Shown here piece by piece: positions 11,678-24,289 of a stretch of 64,000 nt of DNA. The notes under the pieces are model-generated. The model was not told the DNA's origin. It did no database searches and saw only the letters and a list, made by a program, of their open reading frames with translations. The position numbers and the translations under genes are program-made. Numbering within the stretch: position 1 is the first letter of the stretch; each line of letters begins with the position of its first letter. Source of the DNA: Tethya wilhelma (lineage: Eukaryota; Porifera; Demospongiae; Tethyida; Tethyidae); the NCBI GenBank assembly GCA_964030475.1, contig CAXIPT010000006.1:880354-944353 (forward strand), in the 5' to 3' direction.

Positions 11678-14266
11678 ATGCTTGGAGTTATGCCTATCAC
11701 AACAAGAGTCATCCCAGGTACTAACCGCGAGAACGCCAGGAAGAGGCCAGCCGCAAGTCCAGCTGAAACCAATCCTTCAGAAACTTTACTCCAACTCCCT
11801 GACATTTCCAGTATTTATGCCAGCACTCACGATCATAACTATAGTATCCCCTTTGCAAAAAGGCCACACCTAGAGTGTAAGTCTTTGGGCAATGGAGATT
11901 CTAATCATAATGATCACCGTGACGATGCCTCAAGAACTGCTGCAAGGCTGTTGGGAGTTCTACCAAATGGTGTTCGTGTTAGTCAACTGTCAGCGAGTGC
12001 TAATGGAGACATTATTCGAAGAAAAGCCAGCATGAATGCTGAGGCAGCACTGAAGAGATTGCTGATGGACGAGAGTCCTCCTCTATCTCCACCAACAGAA
12101 TCAAGAGATGTTAAAACAAAGGCAAAAAGTTCTTCTAGTGATGATCATGATCATAAGCTAAGTGAATCAAAATTGTCATCAAAGCAGCCTAACAAAATGA
12201 ATGGCCTGAACACGTCAAGACAAGGACATCATGCTGATTCTAGTACAGTAAGCAAATCAACCAATGATGTTACTAGTAGTGCAGCACGTAGTTTGACTCC
12301 AAAGAGAACATTTATGAATGGGAAATCAAGTCCAAGGGCCAGTGATTCTGAATCCCTCGAGACCACGCCAGTTTCTTCACCCTTTGCTAGGCTTTCTCCT
12401 TTGCGCCTCTTTGAAGCATCACCAGAAAGTGAAGGACTCTCACTTACTTCTTTCTATCAACAGGGAAAGTTGAAACAACCTAAGATTCATCTCGTAAAGC
12501 ATCAATCAAAGCGTCAAAAAATGTCTAAACCGAAACCCAAACCAGTCAAACATAACCCTGTGCAGGGTGGTTATGTTAAACGGATGGCCAGTCTGAATGC
12601 TGCAGCTTGTGTTAGCGCAATGATGGAACCAGAGAAGAAGACAACTGCATCAAACAAACGACACAACAACACTACCGCATCTATGTTTCATAATCAAGTG
12701 ACTGCTTCTAGTATTCCTCGCACTGCAGCTATTAATCTTTCGTCTCTCAGCTCTACTCAAGCTGACCATGATTCTTCTCTGAATGTTGTTGATGTGTGCT
12801 CTAGTTTAAAATGGAATAATCATAGTAGCCAAAACATGGACCACCTATCGCTCTATTTCTCAGACACTTCTACAGACATTGACGACGACAATTTTGAAAT
12901 GAGCTTTCTGCGACATGAATCTACTTCTTCTCTGCAACCTTGCTCGCTTGAAGACATGCCATTTGTGTCTATTGGACTACTTCATGATGGAAGTACGATC
13001 CACCCTGATACTAGAGTATTCTACAAGACTGATAAGAATCTTAAACTGTCATTTCCGGAAAAAATAATGCCCGTTTTGGTTCCATCCAAAATGGAAAACG
13101 TCCGAAAGGTAATTGAATGTGCAGCGAGTCAGGGAGTAAAAAAAGCAGCCAGAAAGAAGACAATAAAGGTATGAAGAAAGTACTCCCAGTGCATGCATGC
13201 AATCTACGTAAACAATACTTACTCAATGCATGCATTAATTTGCCCTATATATAGCAGCTATAGAATAGTATTACATATACATGCATGCATGCACGTGTTA
13301 CATTTTTTGCATGCACTGTGTTTTATGTCCATAAATTCATCGGATCCACATAGGGAAACAATGGCTGGTATCCTTTGGGAGACCCTATCAAGTCAATACT
13401 AATAAGAAAGGTAAGGATCACAAGTTTATCCTTGCAGACGTGTGACATTATAACTATTATAATAGTATTATTGTGCAACTCTGCATGTTGATATGAATAC
13501 TGATACAATTTGCCAGATCAGCAGGTATAGAGGTACAATAAAGAGACTTTATAGCTATATATTATACAATGTCATGTCACTGAGTATAACAAAGCTATAT
13601 ATAGTGGGTGGGCTTGCATGTACACGTTATGAATCACAGATGTAATATTCTAGACTCCTCTTTTATTATCAGTAGACATGATAATCAAATTATTCATTTG
13701 TTGTGGTTTTGTCTGCGTGCATTCAGTCATGAATATCATACATAATTTACTCTTTTGAGGGTCATTTCCAATCATAACCAATAGTATCAGGCATGAATCC
13801 CTATAAACCTAATTATATACATTCCTCAATAATTCATACTAATTTTAGGGGACTACTAAGGTCTTACGTAAGTACTACAGTGGAATCAAGCGCAAACATG
13901 AGGTAAGCCGTACTGCATGCATCATATAAAATTCAATTATTGACATCTTATCCTGGATGAGGTCAAATTTTTGTGGCTATAGGTTCTAGTTCCAAGAATG
14001 CTAATAATAATTCACATGCATGTTAGGTTTTTGGCCAACATTTCTATGGAAGGAAGTTTGCATATGTATGGACCAGGGCAGGATACCATATACCTCAATA
14101 AAATTCTTACATTGTTTTCCTGAGAAAATAAATTGCGTACATCATAATTATTATACTGTTAAGTTAACTTAGTTCCACTTACAGCCCATATAGTAGTAAC
14201 TTGAACACGCCAGAATAATTTAGTCTGGCATGTAAATTCTTCATGGTTGAGTGAGAATTCATAGCA

Positions 14267-14298
<32 letters not shown>

Positions 14299-16560
14299 AC
14301 ATGAAAGTGTACATGTGCATAATTTACGTACATGTATAATTATGTTACGTGTACATATGTAAATAGGGACCTTTACCAAATTGTCTATTACTTTAAAAGT
14401 CTTGTATATAGGTAAATTGTACATATTGCATAACAATAATTATTATCACAGTTGTATGCTTGAATGTACGGAAACTATTATATGACTACATCTTTTAAAC
14501 ATTTTTCTTGTAGGAGATATTTATTAGGGATTCTGTTGCTGTGAGTTCTGGAGATGTGGAACACTCTAAACCTTACGTTGCCAAGGTTGCAAGCATTTGG
14601 CAAGAGACAGGTACTAATTTCTCTATTGGGCATCAGCACGTACTTCCTTATAGCTTATTGTGTAATCTTTATAGGCTATTGTTGCATAACCATTTTTGGC
14701 TGGCTAATGATGTGATGCATATAATGTTGTGCAACATGATATGTGGATGTTTATCATTGCCAAATAAATATTAATATGAAGACACTATAAAATCAAGACT
14801 TCCTTATTGCTTATATTACTGTTATGAATAATCTAATATAAGTGTATACATACAGGGTATTACCGTATACTCCCTCTGTTTAATGTGAATCGGAAAATGA
14901 ATTCTGTCAAAAATTTCCATTATTGCAACTGCCATCACAGCTAGGGGTGATGGTATTTCTTCATTGATTTCAAATAATGTATAATATATAAGGCTATATA
15001 AGCACAATGATTGGGGCCCATGCAGGTATAGTGGGGTTTATGTGTGTGTGTCGGAGGGCGGTTTGAATTAACTGCATCAGTACAATCCTGGTCCCCCTAT
15101 CCTCCTCTAAAAAAATCTTTTACCCATTATCATGCAGCTGGTACTATCTGTTGTAACCCGATATTTACTTTTCACAAAAACCAAATTTGTAGCTGTACTG
15201 TACATATGTTTCGACTGTCTGAACATGCGAACATATGCACAAGACATGCTTGTATGTAAGGATGCACACCTGTGCTTTCTCTCTCATCCCATTGCAATCA
15301 ATTCAATTTGTTTGCAGTCATTGATCAGCCACAGACAGCCATGTATACTTGCTATAGCTACTACTATACTGATAGCTAATTGTGTGGCCTTTAAGGTTCC
15401 GGGATACCGTTTGCATTTAATTAAACGAAACGAAATTTTTTCGTCAAATTTAGTATCAGTTTAGTTCAAAATGGCGGAGATATGGCCATAAAATTTTTGA
15501 CGTCAAACATAGCCATAGATAAGGCAGTTCATCTTTGCTCTAGTGCTTTCAGAGATTATTTTTTATACTGATTAGGGACTGGCGAAGAGTTTTTGTGGAA
15601 TACTGCTTCGTAGAATGAAAGAAACACTCGTACAGTGAGCAGACCAGACCTCAGCGTAAGTCAAGAATCAACAAACTTCACTGTATTTCCCAAGCAAGTA
15701 AGCGATTTTTTAAAAACTCTTCGCTAGACCCTCACAATTACAGTTGGATTTCTGCGTGTCTGCCTTGATTCACTCCACTAAGCCTACTGTTGCAAATATT
15801 TGACGTCAAAAAATTGCTTAATTTTGAGCTCTTCGCTTTAGTTAGCTAAACTTGTGCTAACAACCAAATTCAGCCTAGAGTAGCATAAATTATAGCTAAA
15901 CTAGTGTGTAAAATCTTGGCACTGTGCAATGAGCAGTTTTTGCTATATACTGAATAATGTGCAGTGCGGCCTTGCAATTAATTTGCCTGTATCCCGGAAC
16001 CTTAATGCAAGACTTTCCATTCCAGGCCTATTAACCCAGAATTTAACCGCCAAAAAAGTCAGAGTTTGAAATACATGTACCGATAAAGAATTGTTAGTCT
16101 TCATGCCTCAATCATGAGGCGTAATGCACGTGCCAGTCCTGTTATGTAGCTAGTGTAGCAGGTTTTTTCATGTGTTTAATGAATATTAATATTGTTTGTT
16201 ATTGGAATACGTGTATATACATGTATGTACACACCCATAATTATGTAGACCACCGACTAATGGTGACCCTGTTCTGGTACTACCGACCTGGCGAGGTGGA
16301 TTTGAACAAAACCACATCTGGTGTGGTCGTCCCTCCTGAGTTTTATGAGGTATATACATACAATAATATGTCTTATTATTATTGTTGTGATCTTATGATT
16401 ATTTATTAATATTGTACGTTGTAATTATGTCAAAATTTATTAGCGCTAGCATTGTTGTTATCATTATAGCTCCATGATACGGCATTGCTGCATCTAAAAG
16501 TTCCACACACAGTGACACACACACACAATGCACAAGCGCACGCACACACACATGCACGTA

Positions 16561-16620
<60 letters not shown>

Positions 16621-17782
16621 ACAGAAAGAGATCTTAGCTTCTCAGCATCACGATGACAACAGCGTAGCCTGCATTGAAGAGAAGTGTTATGTTCTTGGAC
16701 TACAGCAGTATTGCAGGTACATAAAACAATGGGGAATCAAGTACCGTAAACGTGGAAATATTGGCGGTACATTAAATTTGGCAATTTAGCGATCGTCTCG
16801 AAAATCGCCAAATTTAATGTACCGCCAATAATTTGTCATACAATGTCATTAAATTCTGCGAGTGTTCAGTCAATGTCCCCCAATTTTAAAACCGGCAATA
16901 TTTTTGCTAGAGGTAGCCAGAGCAAAATCGCCAAATTAAATTCCCGCCAATATTTCCATGTTTACGGTAATCTTACTTATGGGCTTTTGCATGCATAGTA
17001 CTTAAAATACATAGAGGCTTTAATGTGGAATACCAAAGATTGAATTCCGGAAGTGGAGCACCTTTGCTGAGTCAGCACACATACAGGCTAGCTCACATGA
17101 CTAATCAGCTGACTATATAATCCCTATGTAGCCTCAGAGGAAGTACGACATGTGAGTGTCAATTAGTGCATTCCAATCACATGACCACCATACGTATAGT
17201 TTGCTGTTGGATTTAGTCACGTGCACCTGCATGCTGAGTCATGCAGCTAAAGCTTTGAATTGACACTCATGTCGTATACCTTCCTGAGCAATAAGTCTGT
17301 ACTTCTAGTGCATGTGCATGGGGACCACATGCAAAATCACGGGCTGTTAATGATTCCTAGCTGGGTAAAAAAAAGAAAAAAAGAAAAAAGAAAAAAAGGC
17401 TGAGATGGATAATTACTTAATTTTCATCAGGTGGCTTCTGTGAAAGAAGTATTAATTAATTAACATTGTGCATGGTTTTGATTCACTTAGGTACAATGCT
17501 GTCGTCAAGAACAATTTTTCTCTCGGGGCTAAATCCATCATTCCCGATCCTCCAATTGCAAGTCCCTGCATCCAATTGTCCAGTTCACCGTGGTCTCAAT
17601 CAGACACAAAATCACAGGGACTTACTCGTCACACAAAAGGGGCGGGGGTGTTAGACAAAGATAGTTGTATTGGTGGACCTAAACTGCAAGATTTAAAAAG
17701 AGTTGAAAATGATCTTGTTTTCTTGTGCTTCAGAGGATACAACCACATCACTGGAAAACTTTCTTCAAAGTTCAAAGTCTAG
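11678..17782 (+). CDS. BAHD1: BAHD1 orthologue, BAH-domain heterochromatin protein
   Basis: Coding exons 11678-13168, 13354-13410, 13849-13902, 14514-14610, 16249-16349, 16625-16716 and 17491-17782 (TAG) give 727 residues with agreeing phases. The start is the first ATG after the acceptor at 11653. The long first exon encodes a Ser-rich disordered region with two [18 protein letters not shown] motifs like the paired ASLNA motifs of vertebrate BAHD1. NGWYPLGDP leads into the C-terminal BAH domain: [47 protein letters not shown], then [21 protein letters not shown]1 BAH domains read H3K27me3 through an aromatic cage; the Tyr of YVAK and the WYY block are present. Function: nuclear gene-silencing scaffold. 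An insertion of about 60 Ser/Gly/Pro-rich residues precedes the last strand. Confidence 0.93.
15395..16001. mobile_element. piggyBac-type nonautonomous element (TTAA target site)
   Basis: Exact 13-bp terminal inverted repeats, GGTTCCGGGATAC at the left and GTATCCCGGAACC at the right, bounded on both sides by TTAA (15391-15394 and 16002-16005). 607 bp, no open frame of note; it lies in a BAHD1 intron. TTAA duplication is diagnostic of the piggyBac superfamily, although these ends do not start with the common CCC. Confidence 0.85.
16562..16618 (+). repeat. CA microsatellite at a BAHD1 3' splice site
   Basis: A pure (CA)n tract ends six bases before the ACAG acceptor of the exon starting at 16625. 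A looser CA-rich stretch extends left to about 16505. Confidence 0.95.
16742..16969. mobile_element. MITE with long terminal inverted repeats, TACNGTA family
   Basis: Left end TACCGTAAACGTGGAAATAT; the right end reads TACCGTAAACATGGAAATAT on the other strand, with only one mismatch over these 20 bases. It contains a second internal palindrome (GCCAAATTTAATGTACCGCC against its complement near the left end). About 228 bp, in the last BAHD1 intron. Confidence 0.85.
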
Positions 17783-18110
17783 AACAAGCGCAAAGTATAT
17801 TATTATTAATTTTGTATTAATTTGTGTTTACAGATTCTTATTAATTTGATATCTTAATTGCGAAGCTGCTATACAGTTAGCTGATTGAAAGCAATATGTA
17901 TAATTGGTGTAACCTTTTGTTATAACCTTAACTATAATAGTTAATTAATTGTGCAACCCAGAATTCCCTCAAATTATAATTATGTATTATCATAAGCTAA
18001 GTCAAATTAAAAATTGATCAAAATCGAAGCTATAGATACATATCTTGTACATATTTTCATTGTTGCAATATGACCATAGTAATATTTATTTTTAATGTAT
18101 TTTTGTTATT

Positions 18111-18141
18111 AATAAACAAACTATTAAGTTTAAGCAATAAA
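18111..18141 (+). other. Candidate BAHD1 polyadenylation signals
   Basis: AATAAA occurs at 18111-18116 and 18136-18141, about 330-360 bases after the BAHD1 stop in A+T-rich DNA. This would bring the BAHD1 transcript end to within about 0.5 kb of the last recognised JARID2-like exon on the other strand. Confidence 0.45.
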
Positions 18142-18649
18142 TGATATCATTGTTTAAAATTATAATAATACTATTATTGTTAATCACGAGCATTAAATTT
18201 TAAACTCTCAGTAAGTCACACGCAGTTTGAGGACACTGAATCGTTGATCCTGACCTTATTGCAGCACCAGAGCTATATAATTATGCATGTATGCATGAGC
18301 ACGTATACAGTTTCAATATTTGTTACATAATACTATTATACAATGTAATACAGCAGGCTCCACCTTCCTCTAAAATTGAGAAAAGCAACCCACCCGCTTT
18401 CCCTCGTAAACACACACATGCACTAAATGACTCTGTCGATACCCTGATATCCGAGCCACCTTGTTCCCATGGATGTATGCTTTCGATCATTTTTGACCTT
18501 ACAGTTATACACACAAACGGCAAGGAAGGAGAGAGCCTGGGTACAAGGCTGCAGACTAATATCTAGTTTAGCGAGCCCAGACCTAGACCTCCTCCCTTTC
18601 AAGTTACGCACACCTACAATCATGCATGCCAGTTGCAATATCAACATAC

Positions 18650-19271
18650 CTGGGTGTAAAGAGAAGTCTTTTAGAGGCTGATTTTCCTTTTGAAACCTGT
18701 ATAAGCATGCATACACAAACAGATTGAGAATAAACATATGTAATTGATTGATTGTGGAAAAGAACAACCTATAGTGAGTAATTAGATTAAAAATTCAAGT
18801 CAGTATACACAACACATGGAGTATTTACACCCCAAATTATTGCAGCAATAATTAATTTTACAAAATTTATTACAGTAACCTTTCCGCTGTCACTTCTAAT
18901 TTGGCCATTTTTCTTTGGTTTTTGATACGGAGTCCAAGGAAAGTTAAATTTGTGTAAACTGAACGGGATTTTAGATGCACCTGGGGAAAAATTGTACAGG
19001 AAATTTTTAACAATATGTAGCACACACAAACATGACGCTGTACAGTACCTCTCAAACAAAGAAATGTGATGAAATCTTCAGTTTTGGGGATTTCTTGAAG
19101 ACTTGACAAATCTTTGAACTTTCCCTGTGCATTTCTTTATGAACACACAAACAGAAGTAGCAAAAATGAGTTTAAAAACTTGAAAACAACAAAGTTAAAC
19201 AAACACATTATGTTTCAAGTACCTTGGTGGTGGAGTGTGGTTGCTAGCAAATTTCCTCTGTGCTTGGTAGG

Positions 19272-19319
<48 letters not shown>

Positions 19320-21065
19320 CCACAAGTATAGATTTATGTCACAGAAAATCTATGGCTATCATTCCCAAAATCTAAACACCACTACATGGGCATGCCAGAT
19401 TATCAAAACTATAGTTGCTAGGAGACCATACATACTTACATACTAAACAGTACACTATACAACACATACCATGGTGTTGACATATGGCTGGAGCTTTCAT
19501 TGTTGTTTTGAGCCTTATGACAGCTGTCCTGAGGTGTCCTTTGACTCTCACTCTCACCTTTCATCTCCTCCCTGGTGGATGTGACACCATCTTTGGCACC
19601 ATCTCCTTTCCTCTTCTTGCTCTTGTGAGAAGCCGTTTTCTTTCCTTTTTTGGTCTTCCCACCTCCTCTGTTGTCAAGACGATTCTTGGAAGTCAGTTTG
19701 GCTTTGAGTTTACTTTCGAATGTTTGTTTCGGTGATTTGTTAGCTTTGCCACCAGAGTTCGTTTTAGTTCTGTTAGGAGTACTAAATTTACCTGCAGTGG
19801 GAGGATGAATGGGAGGGAAAGGTTGTAAGTTTATTTTAAAACTATTATTATAGTTTATGTTTTCAATAAGTACATATATGCGATCATTCATATGAACACT
19901 AATGACATTATACATACTGAAAGGGAAAATCTCATTTAACAACATTCCGCGAGATATTTAGTAGTACAAAAACAAACATACGTACACACACTAGTGACAT
20001 AATTATTACATGTACACATGCACAAACGTACCTAGACTTCTATCATACTCCTGCGAAACACGTTTCAATATCTCATCTACACTCGGGTTATCACCAATGA
20101 GATGACTTTTAACCTTTCTACTACCTTTAGCACCAACACCATGATCTTGTACTGTGCTCTTACCAACACCACCATGATCTTGTCTAAGACTTGCGTTCTT
20201 CTTGCCTTTCACTATTTTCTTAGTCTTTTTTGTTGTCTTCCCTTTCAAACTGTAAGAACTTGGACTCCATATTGACGAAGACCGAGAAGGAGAATCGGAG
20301 GAGTCACTCCAAGATGAGAAACTAAGTTCCAATCGTAAGGATCCACCAGGACTGCTGAAGGACATTGGTGAAGAGGGTACGCTACATGGGGAAGATAGTG
20401 AAGATTGCGACAGACCGTATATGGATGGACTTCTGCATTCGGTACGTTTCCATGACGATAGGGGGCTGTTAAAGTCAGAGTTTGAAGAAGAGGAATCGCT
20501 CGACTGAGTTTCAAAGTTTTGCTCTAATCGCGATTTTTTAGGTCTACCCAATGGCGTGCCTGATACGTTGTGCCGTTTCTTTCCAGTTGGCGTTGAAGAT
20601 TGCCTTTCTTCTTTCTCTGATTTTGTGGGAGTGGTCTTATCAGGTGACTTCTGCTCGTGCAAAGAAGCATAGAGAGCTTTTGTAAGTGCAGCTTGTTCTT
20701 GAGGAAGTAGTCCAACAACCTCTGACTACAAAAAGAAAATATCACATTTTGCTAAGCCTCGTACCCTTACCCCTCCCTCCTTAACCCCCAGGCCTTTCCT
20801 TCCTTATTCTTTGAGGTGGGTGTATGGCTTGGGAATGAGTAAATATACACGACTGAATTCATTCTGAAAGTGCTAGCTGAACAAAGGCACACATACTTAG
20901 TATCATAGGTGTATTGTTTCTTTGTTTTATTTTTTTCCGTTGGAATGCCAAGGTACATGGGAATCAAACTGAATTAGCTATGCTGACATTCAACATTCAA
21001 GTGTGAATGTGCCAACTTACAACTTGTTTTTGTTTAGCACGTCTTGAAGGTCTTGTATAGGACAT
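18650..21065 (-). CDS. JARID2-like protein, N-terminal (PRC2-regulating) part only
   Basis: Seven minus-strand exons join in phase: 21065-21021 (ATG), 20725-20032, 19791-19470, 19273-19223, 19134-19049, 18980-18880 and 18696-18650, about 448 residues; the 3' end is unresolved. The order of motifs follows vertebrate JARID2: basic start MSYTRPSRRAKQKQ, then EVVGLLPQEQAALTKALYAS (JARID2 has VVRKVLYLSL here), a Ser/Lys-rich region, QAQRKFA (the segment around Lys116 methylated by PRC2 in mammals), and IPKTEDFITFLCLRG, nearly identical to JARID2. JARID2 is a PRC2 cofactor in the nucleus. No ARID, JmjN, JmjC or zinc-finger exon was found downstream before BAHD1's convergent end. The donor at 18879 (GTTACT) is weak. 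Confidence 0.82.
19276..19318. repeat. GT/CA microsatellite at a JARID2-like 3' splice site
   Basis: On the coding (minus) strand this is (CA)n ending in the CAG acceptor of the short exon at 19273-19223 that carries the QAQRKFA motif. Confidence 0.95.
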
Positions 21066-23144
21066 ACTTGTGAAATAAAGTGACTCTGTCAATCAACAAC
21101 CCTCAGTGGGTGAAACTGAAAATAGTCTTCTACAACCTACAATTACTGGACCTGGAAATCACAAAACAAACAACATGTTTAATCTCAAAGTGGGTATTGT
21201 ATGACTGAAGTTTAATTGTGGCAGTGGAAACAGCTGGAAGCCTCTTATGGGATAACTGTCGCTAACCCAGGAAACCATGATGTGGCATGTTTGTAAAATC
21301 ATGGCAGGACATGCAAGTACAAATCATTTACAAAAACAAGACCCTCCATCCTCGAGTTATAGTCCCTCTCTGAGGACACATGGTCAAATTACGATATAGA
21401 ACTAGAGTATAGTATTACTGTACCCGTGACTGTGACAGTCATGAGTCTAGCCAAAGCATAAGTTATCCAAATTTCTCAGACCTTACTGAGTAAAATGCGC
21501 GCCTGGCCAACCATGTTTAAATGCTTCAGCTGTCATGAGCTGTCCCGTTCATACACGCACACAGTTTGAATCACATCATTTTCCTCAAGATACCTTTTTA
21601 GTCCACACCTGAGCACGTTGTTTAACTACATATGCTGAGTCAGCAAATTCTGGGATGCTACTGAATTTAGTTCCAAGTTTCTATAATTCCATTCTACCCA
21701 CGTGGCTGCAAAAAGAATTCCCTGACTTTCTTCATCATCAAGCATGGCTAAGCGAGCTGCTGTGTCTTGTGGAAGAGATTTGACGTGTGTGCATGACCTA
21801 AGGGCTGCCATGGAGAGTGCTGGGCATTGTCGGTGAGCTGAGTGATAGAGAGATATAGCAACAGTTTACTTATAGACAAAATAATATATTGCATGCCTGC
21901 TGGCATGCATACATGCTGACAACTAGATCCCATGGAGATAAATTGAGAGTTAAGCTCTTACGTCCAAGTAGAATTTACATGCAAGCTTTCCAGCTTATAA
22001 TGTTTGAATGGGGCAAATTAATGAAATGTTCATTCGGTAAAGATCATCAAATAAGGTAAAACGGGGTAATTCGGGACGCGGGGTAATTTGGGACACTTCC
22101 GGGTTGTACCTCCTCCTGGCTGAAAACAAGGAAAGCTACCAGGATGGTTTGGTGTCACATTTATAGGGACACAACCTGGCTACAATATACCAAAGACTCA
22201 CATTGGTTGCAACTCTGCTTCGTAGTTAATCAGTTGTTTTTCCTGGATACGTCTTACGCGAAATTGACCGTTGGCTGATAAAAAACATTACAATGTTTAA
22301 TTTTTAGGACAGAAAACTGCTAAGCATTTGACCAAAAGAGTTTCTACGTGATATAATACATTATCTTCTCTACCTGATATCACAAATTTATGTTCATAGC
22401 TACTGCACACGAAGAGTTAGCAGCGTCAAAAGCGAGCACATCCAAAGAAAGTGGGCGGGGCTGTTAGGGAGAATCAGCTATTATTCTTCTCCACCGTGTG
22501 ATACAGCTCTACAATCTCTTCATACATACATCTATAGCTTAATTNAGATGAGGGTGATAGTTGAACCACGAGGTCCAGTTTTCCCGTCACCACAGGGTGA
22601 CATGCGTTACGTATATAGTAGCTAATGGATTCGCTCCAATTTCAGTCTCTTTCTGTGGATTGTGAAGACATGGTGTGTGATTAGGTTCTCAAAATTGGTC
22701 AGTACATCCACTTCAATGTTTTGAACCAGGTGAGGGTGATGGTTGAATCTTTTTCAATAATTATTGTCCGTGTATACAATACATATTAATTCATATTATC
22801 ATCAAATCTGTACATTGAATGAATCAATCAAGACATGCCATGATCGTTTATAATTTTATACACAAAATTCATTGTGTATGTGTGTGTTCATTTCACTTGC
22901 AACATTGTGGGACACAAGAGTCATAAAATCAACAGTCAATTCATTTTCTTTGTCGCTGGTAGCTGAGACTGTAAAAAAGTAGGAAGAGAGAAGGAGTAGA
23001 CACGTGACCTTAGGGAGTGAAGTGTCTTAGAATAGCATATGGCTATCTATAACTGTAAATAATGTTTAAAAAGTAAGCTGAATGGAACCCAATCTACCAA
23101 CATGTATTCACTATAATAGTAACTTCTGCACTGGTCATTCACTT

Positions 23145-23232
<88 letters not shown>

Positions 23233-23816
23233 CTTACATCTGTAGCAGCTTCTTTCTCTGAAGGAGCTCTCCTCTTTCAAGATGAAGGGTATGGAGGGCT
23301 GAATTGTGTGTGTAAGTGTTTTAGATTGACTTGATATTGAAAATTTCCTAGGACTAATGAGCTAGTAGTGCTGATGGACACCACCATATAAATACATCAA
23401 TGTGTAACACAATTCTAATTGTATACCGTACTTTGTGGATTGGGAGATCCTACCACCACCTTAGACTATAAACGTAATCTTATAACCATTCGGCCCAATC
23501 GGTTGGAATGAAACAAGACCTGCCATGGCCAAACAGCTGCTGCAGCTAGCCATGTAGCTGTTTATACAGTAGCAAAGTCCAACACAATTTTTAAAGTCCT
23601 TTGAGCTATCCCATTTAGTAGGCATTACCTCTACAACTGGAAATTTTTGAAAGCTCGAGTGGCAAAGACACTCTGCCCAAGAGAAAGGGTTTGGGAATAT
23701 GGGGAACAGGTCTTTAAATAGAACGCTCAAGTACCGAGTGCTAGCGTGTACTTGCATGCGCGTGAATATAAATTTGAGCAAGAAAAAAGTACCGAGTATC
23801 ACTAAGAAAACTTACT
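21066..23816. other. Upstream region of the JARID2-like gene; no further gene seen
   Basis: The proximal 1 kb (to about 22040) is repeated in inverted orientation at 39.2-39.9 kb. At 22066-22100 two GGGTAATT(T/C)GGGAC units occur in tandem. An N at 22545 marks a doubtful base. A pure CA microsatellite occupies 23144-23230. Open frames in this stretch (such as 23461-23802, minus) show no family match. Confidence 0.5.
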
Positions 23817-23818
23817 TG

Positions 23819-24220
23819 CACTGTAAACAGCTTGATTATACCACTTTTCTTGACTCGAAAACTAATATAAAAGTCTATCTACACTGGCCATCATGCAAAA
23901 TCCTCTGCATGCCCATGGCATCCAGCTTGCTTGATCTTGAAAAGGCATGCATACCACCAAACAGGCCACGCCCAAAGTAGTAATGTGCGTTATCAAGAAT
24001 CACAATATTGGTAGTGATCGAGAATCACTACTTTTGCACTCGATATCGCGCGATGTAGTGATTGTTGACAGTGTAGTAGAGGTCACCACAAAAATCTCAG
24101 TAATTCACACTTTTGTAGTGACTATTACTAATCCAGATTATCACTACCTGGTAGTGACAACAAATGTAGCAAAATTTGCTACCTTAGGTAGTGATTTTCA
24201 CTACCCAGTTTTTACAGTGA
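23819..24220. mobile_element. MITE-like element with CACTGTAAA ends and internal GTAGTGA repeats
   Basis: The ends are CACTGTAAAC at 23819 and, on the other strand, CACTGTAAAA at 24220. Between about 24010 and 24200 the heptamer GTAGTGA or its complement TCACTAC recurs at least eight times, in both orientations. Noncoding; superfamily undetermined. Confidence 0.55.
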
Positions 24221-24289
24221 ATGAAATAAATACTGATGTACAGATCATCGCAACAGGACACTTAAATCCGTATGAGGGATCAAGAAAAC

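Noticed and set aside
18300..18600. Possible further JARID2-like exons on the minus strand
   Set aside because: The candidates contain early stops or coincide with short dispersed repeats (CAGGCTCTCTCCTTCC and CAAGGTGGCTCGGATA types), with no match to ARID or JmjC sequence.
23461..23802. 113-codon minus-strand open frame
   Set aside because: No domain, signal or splice context; composition resembles random A+T-rich DNA.
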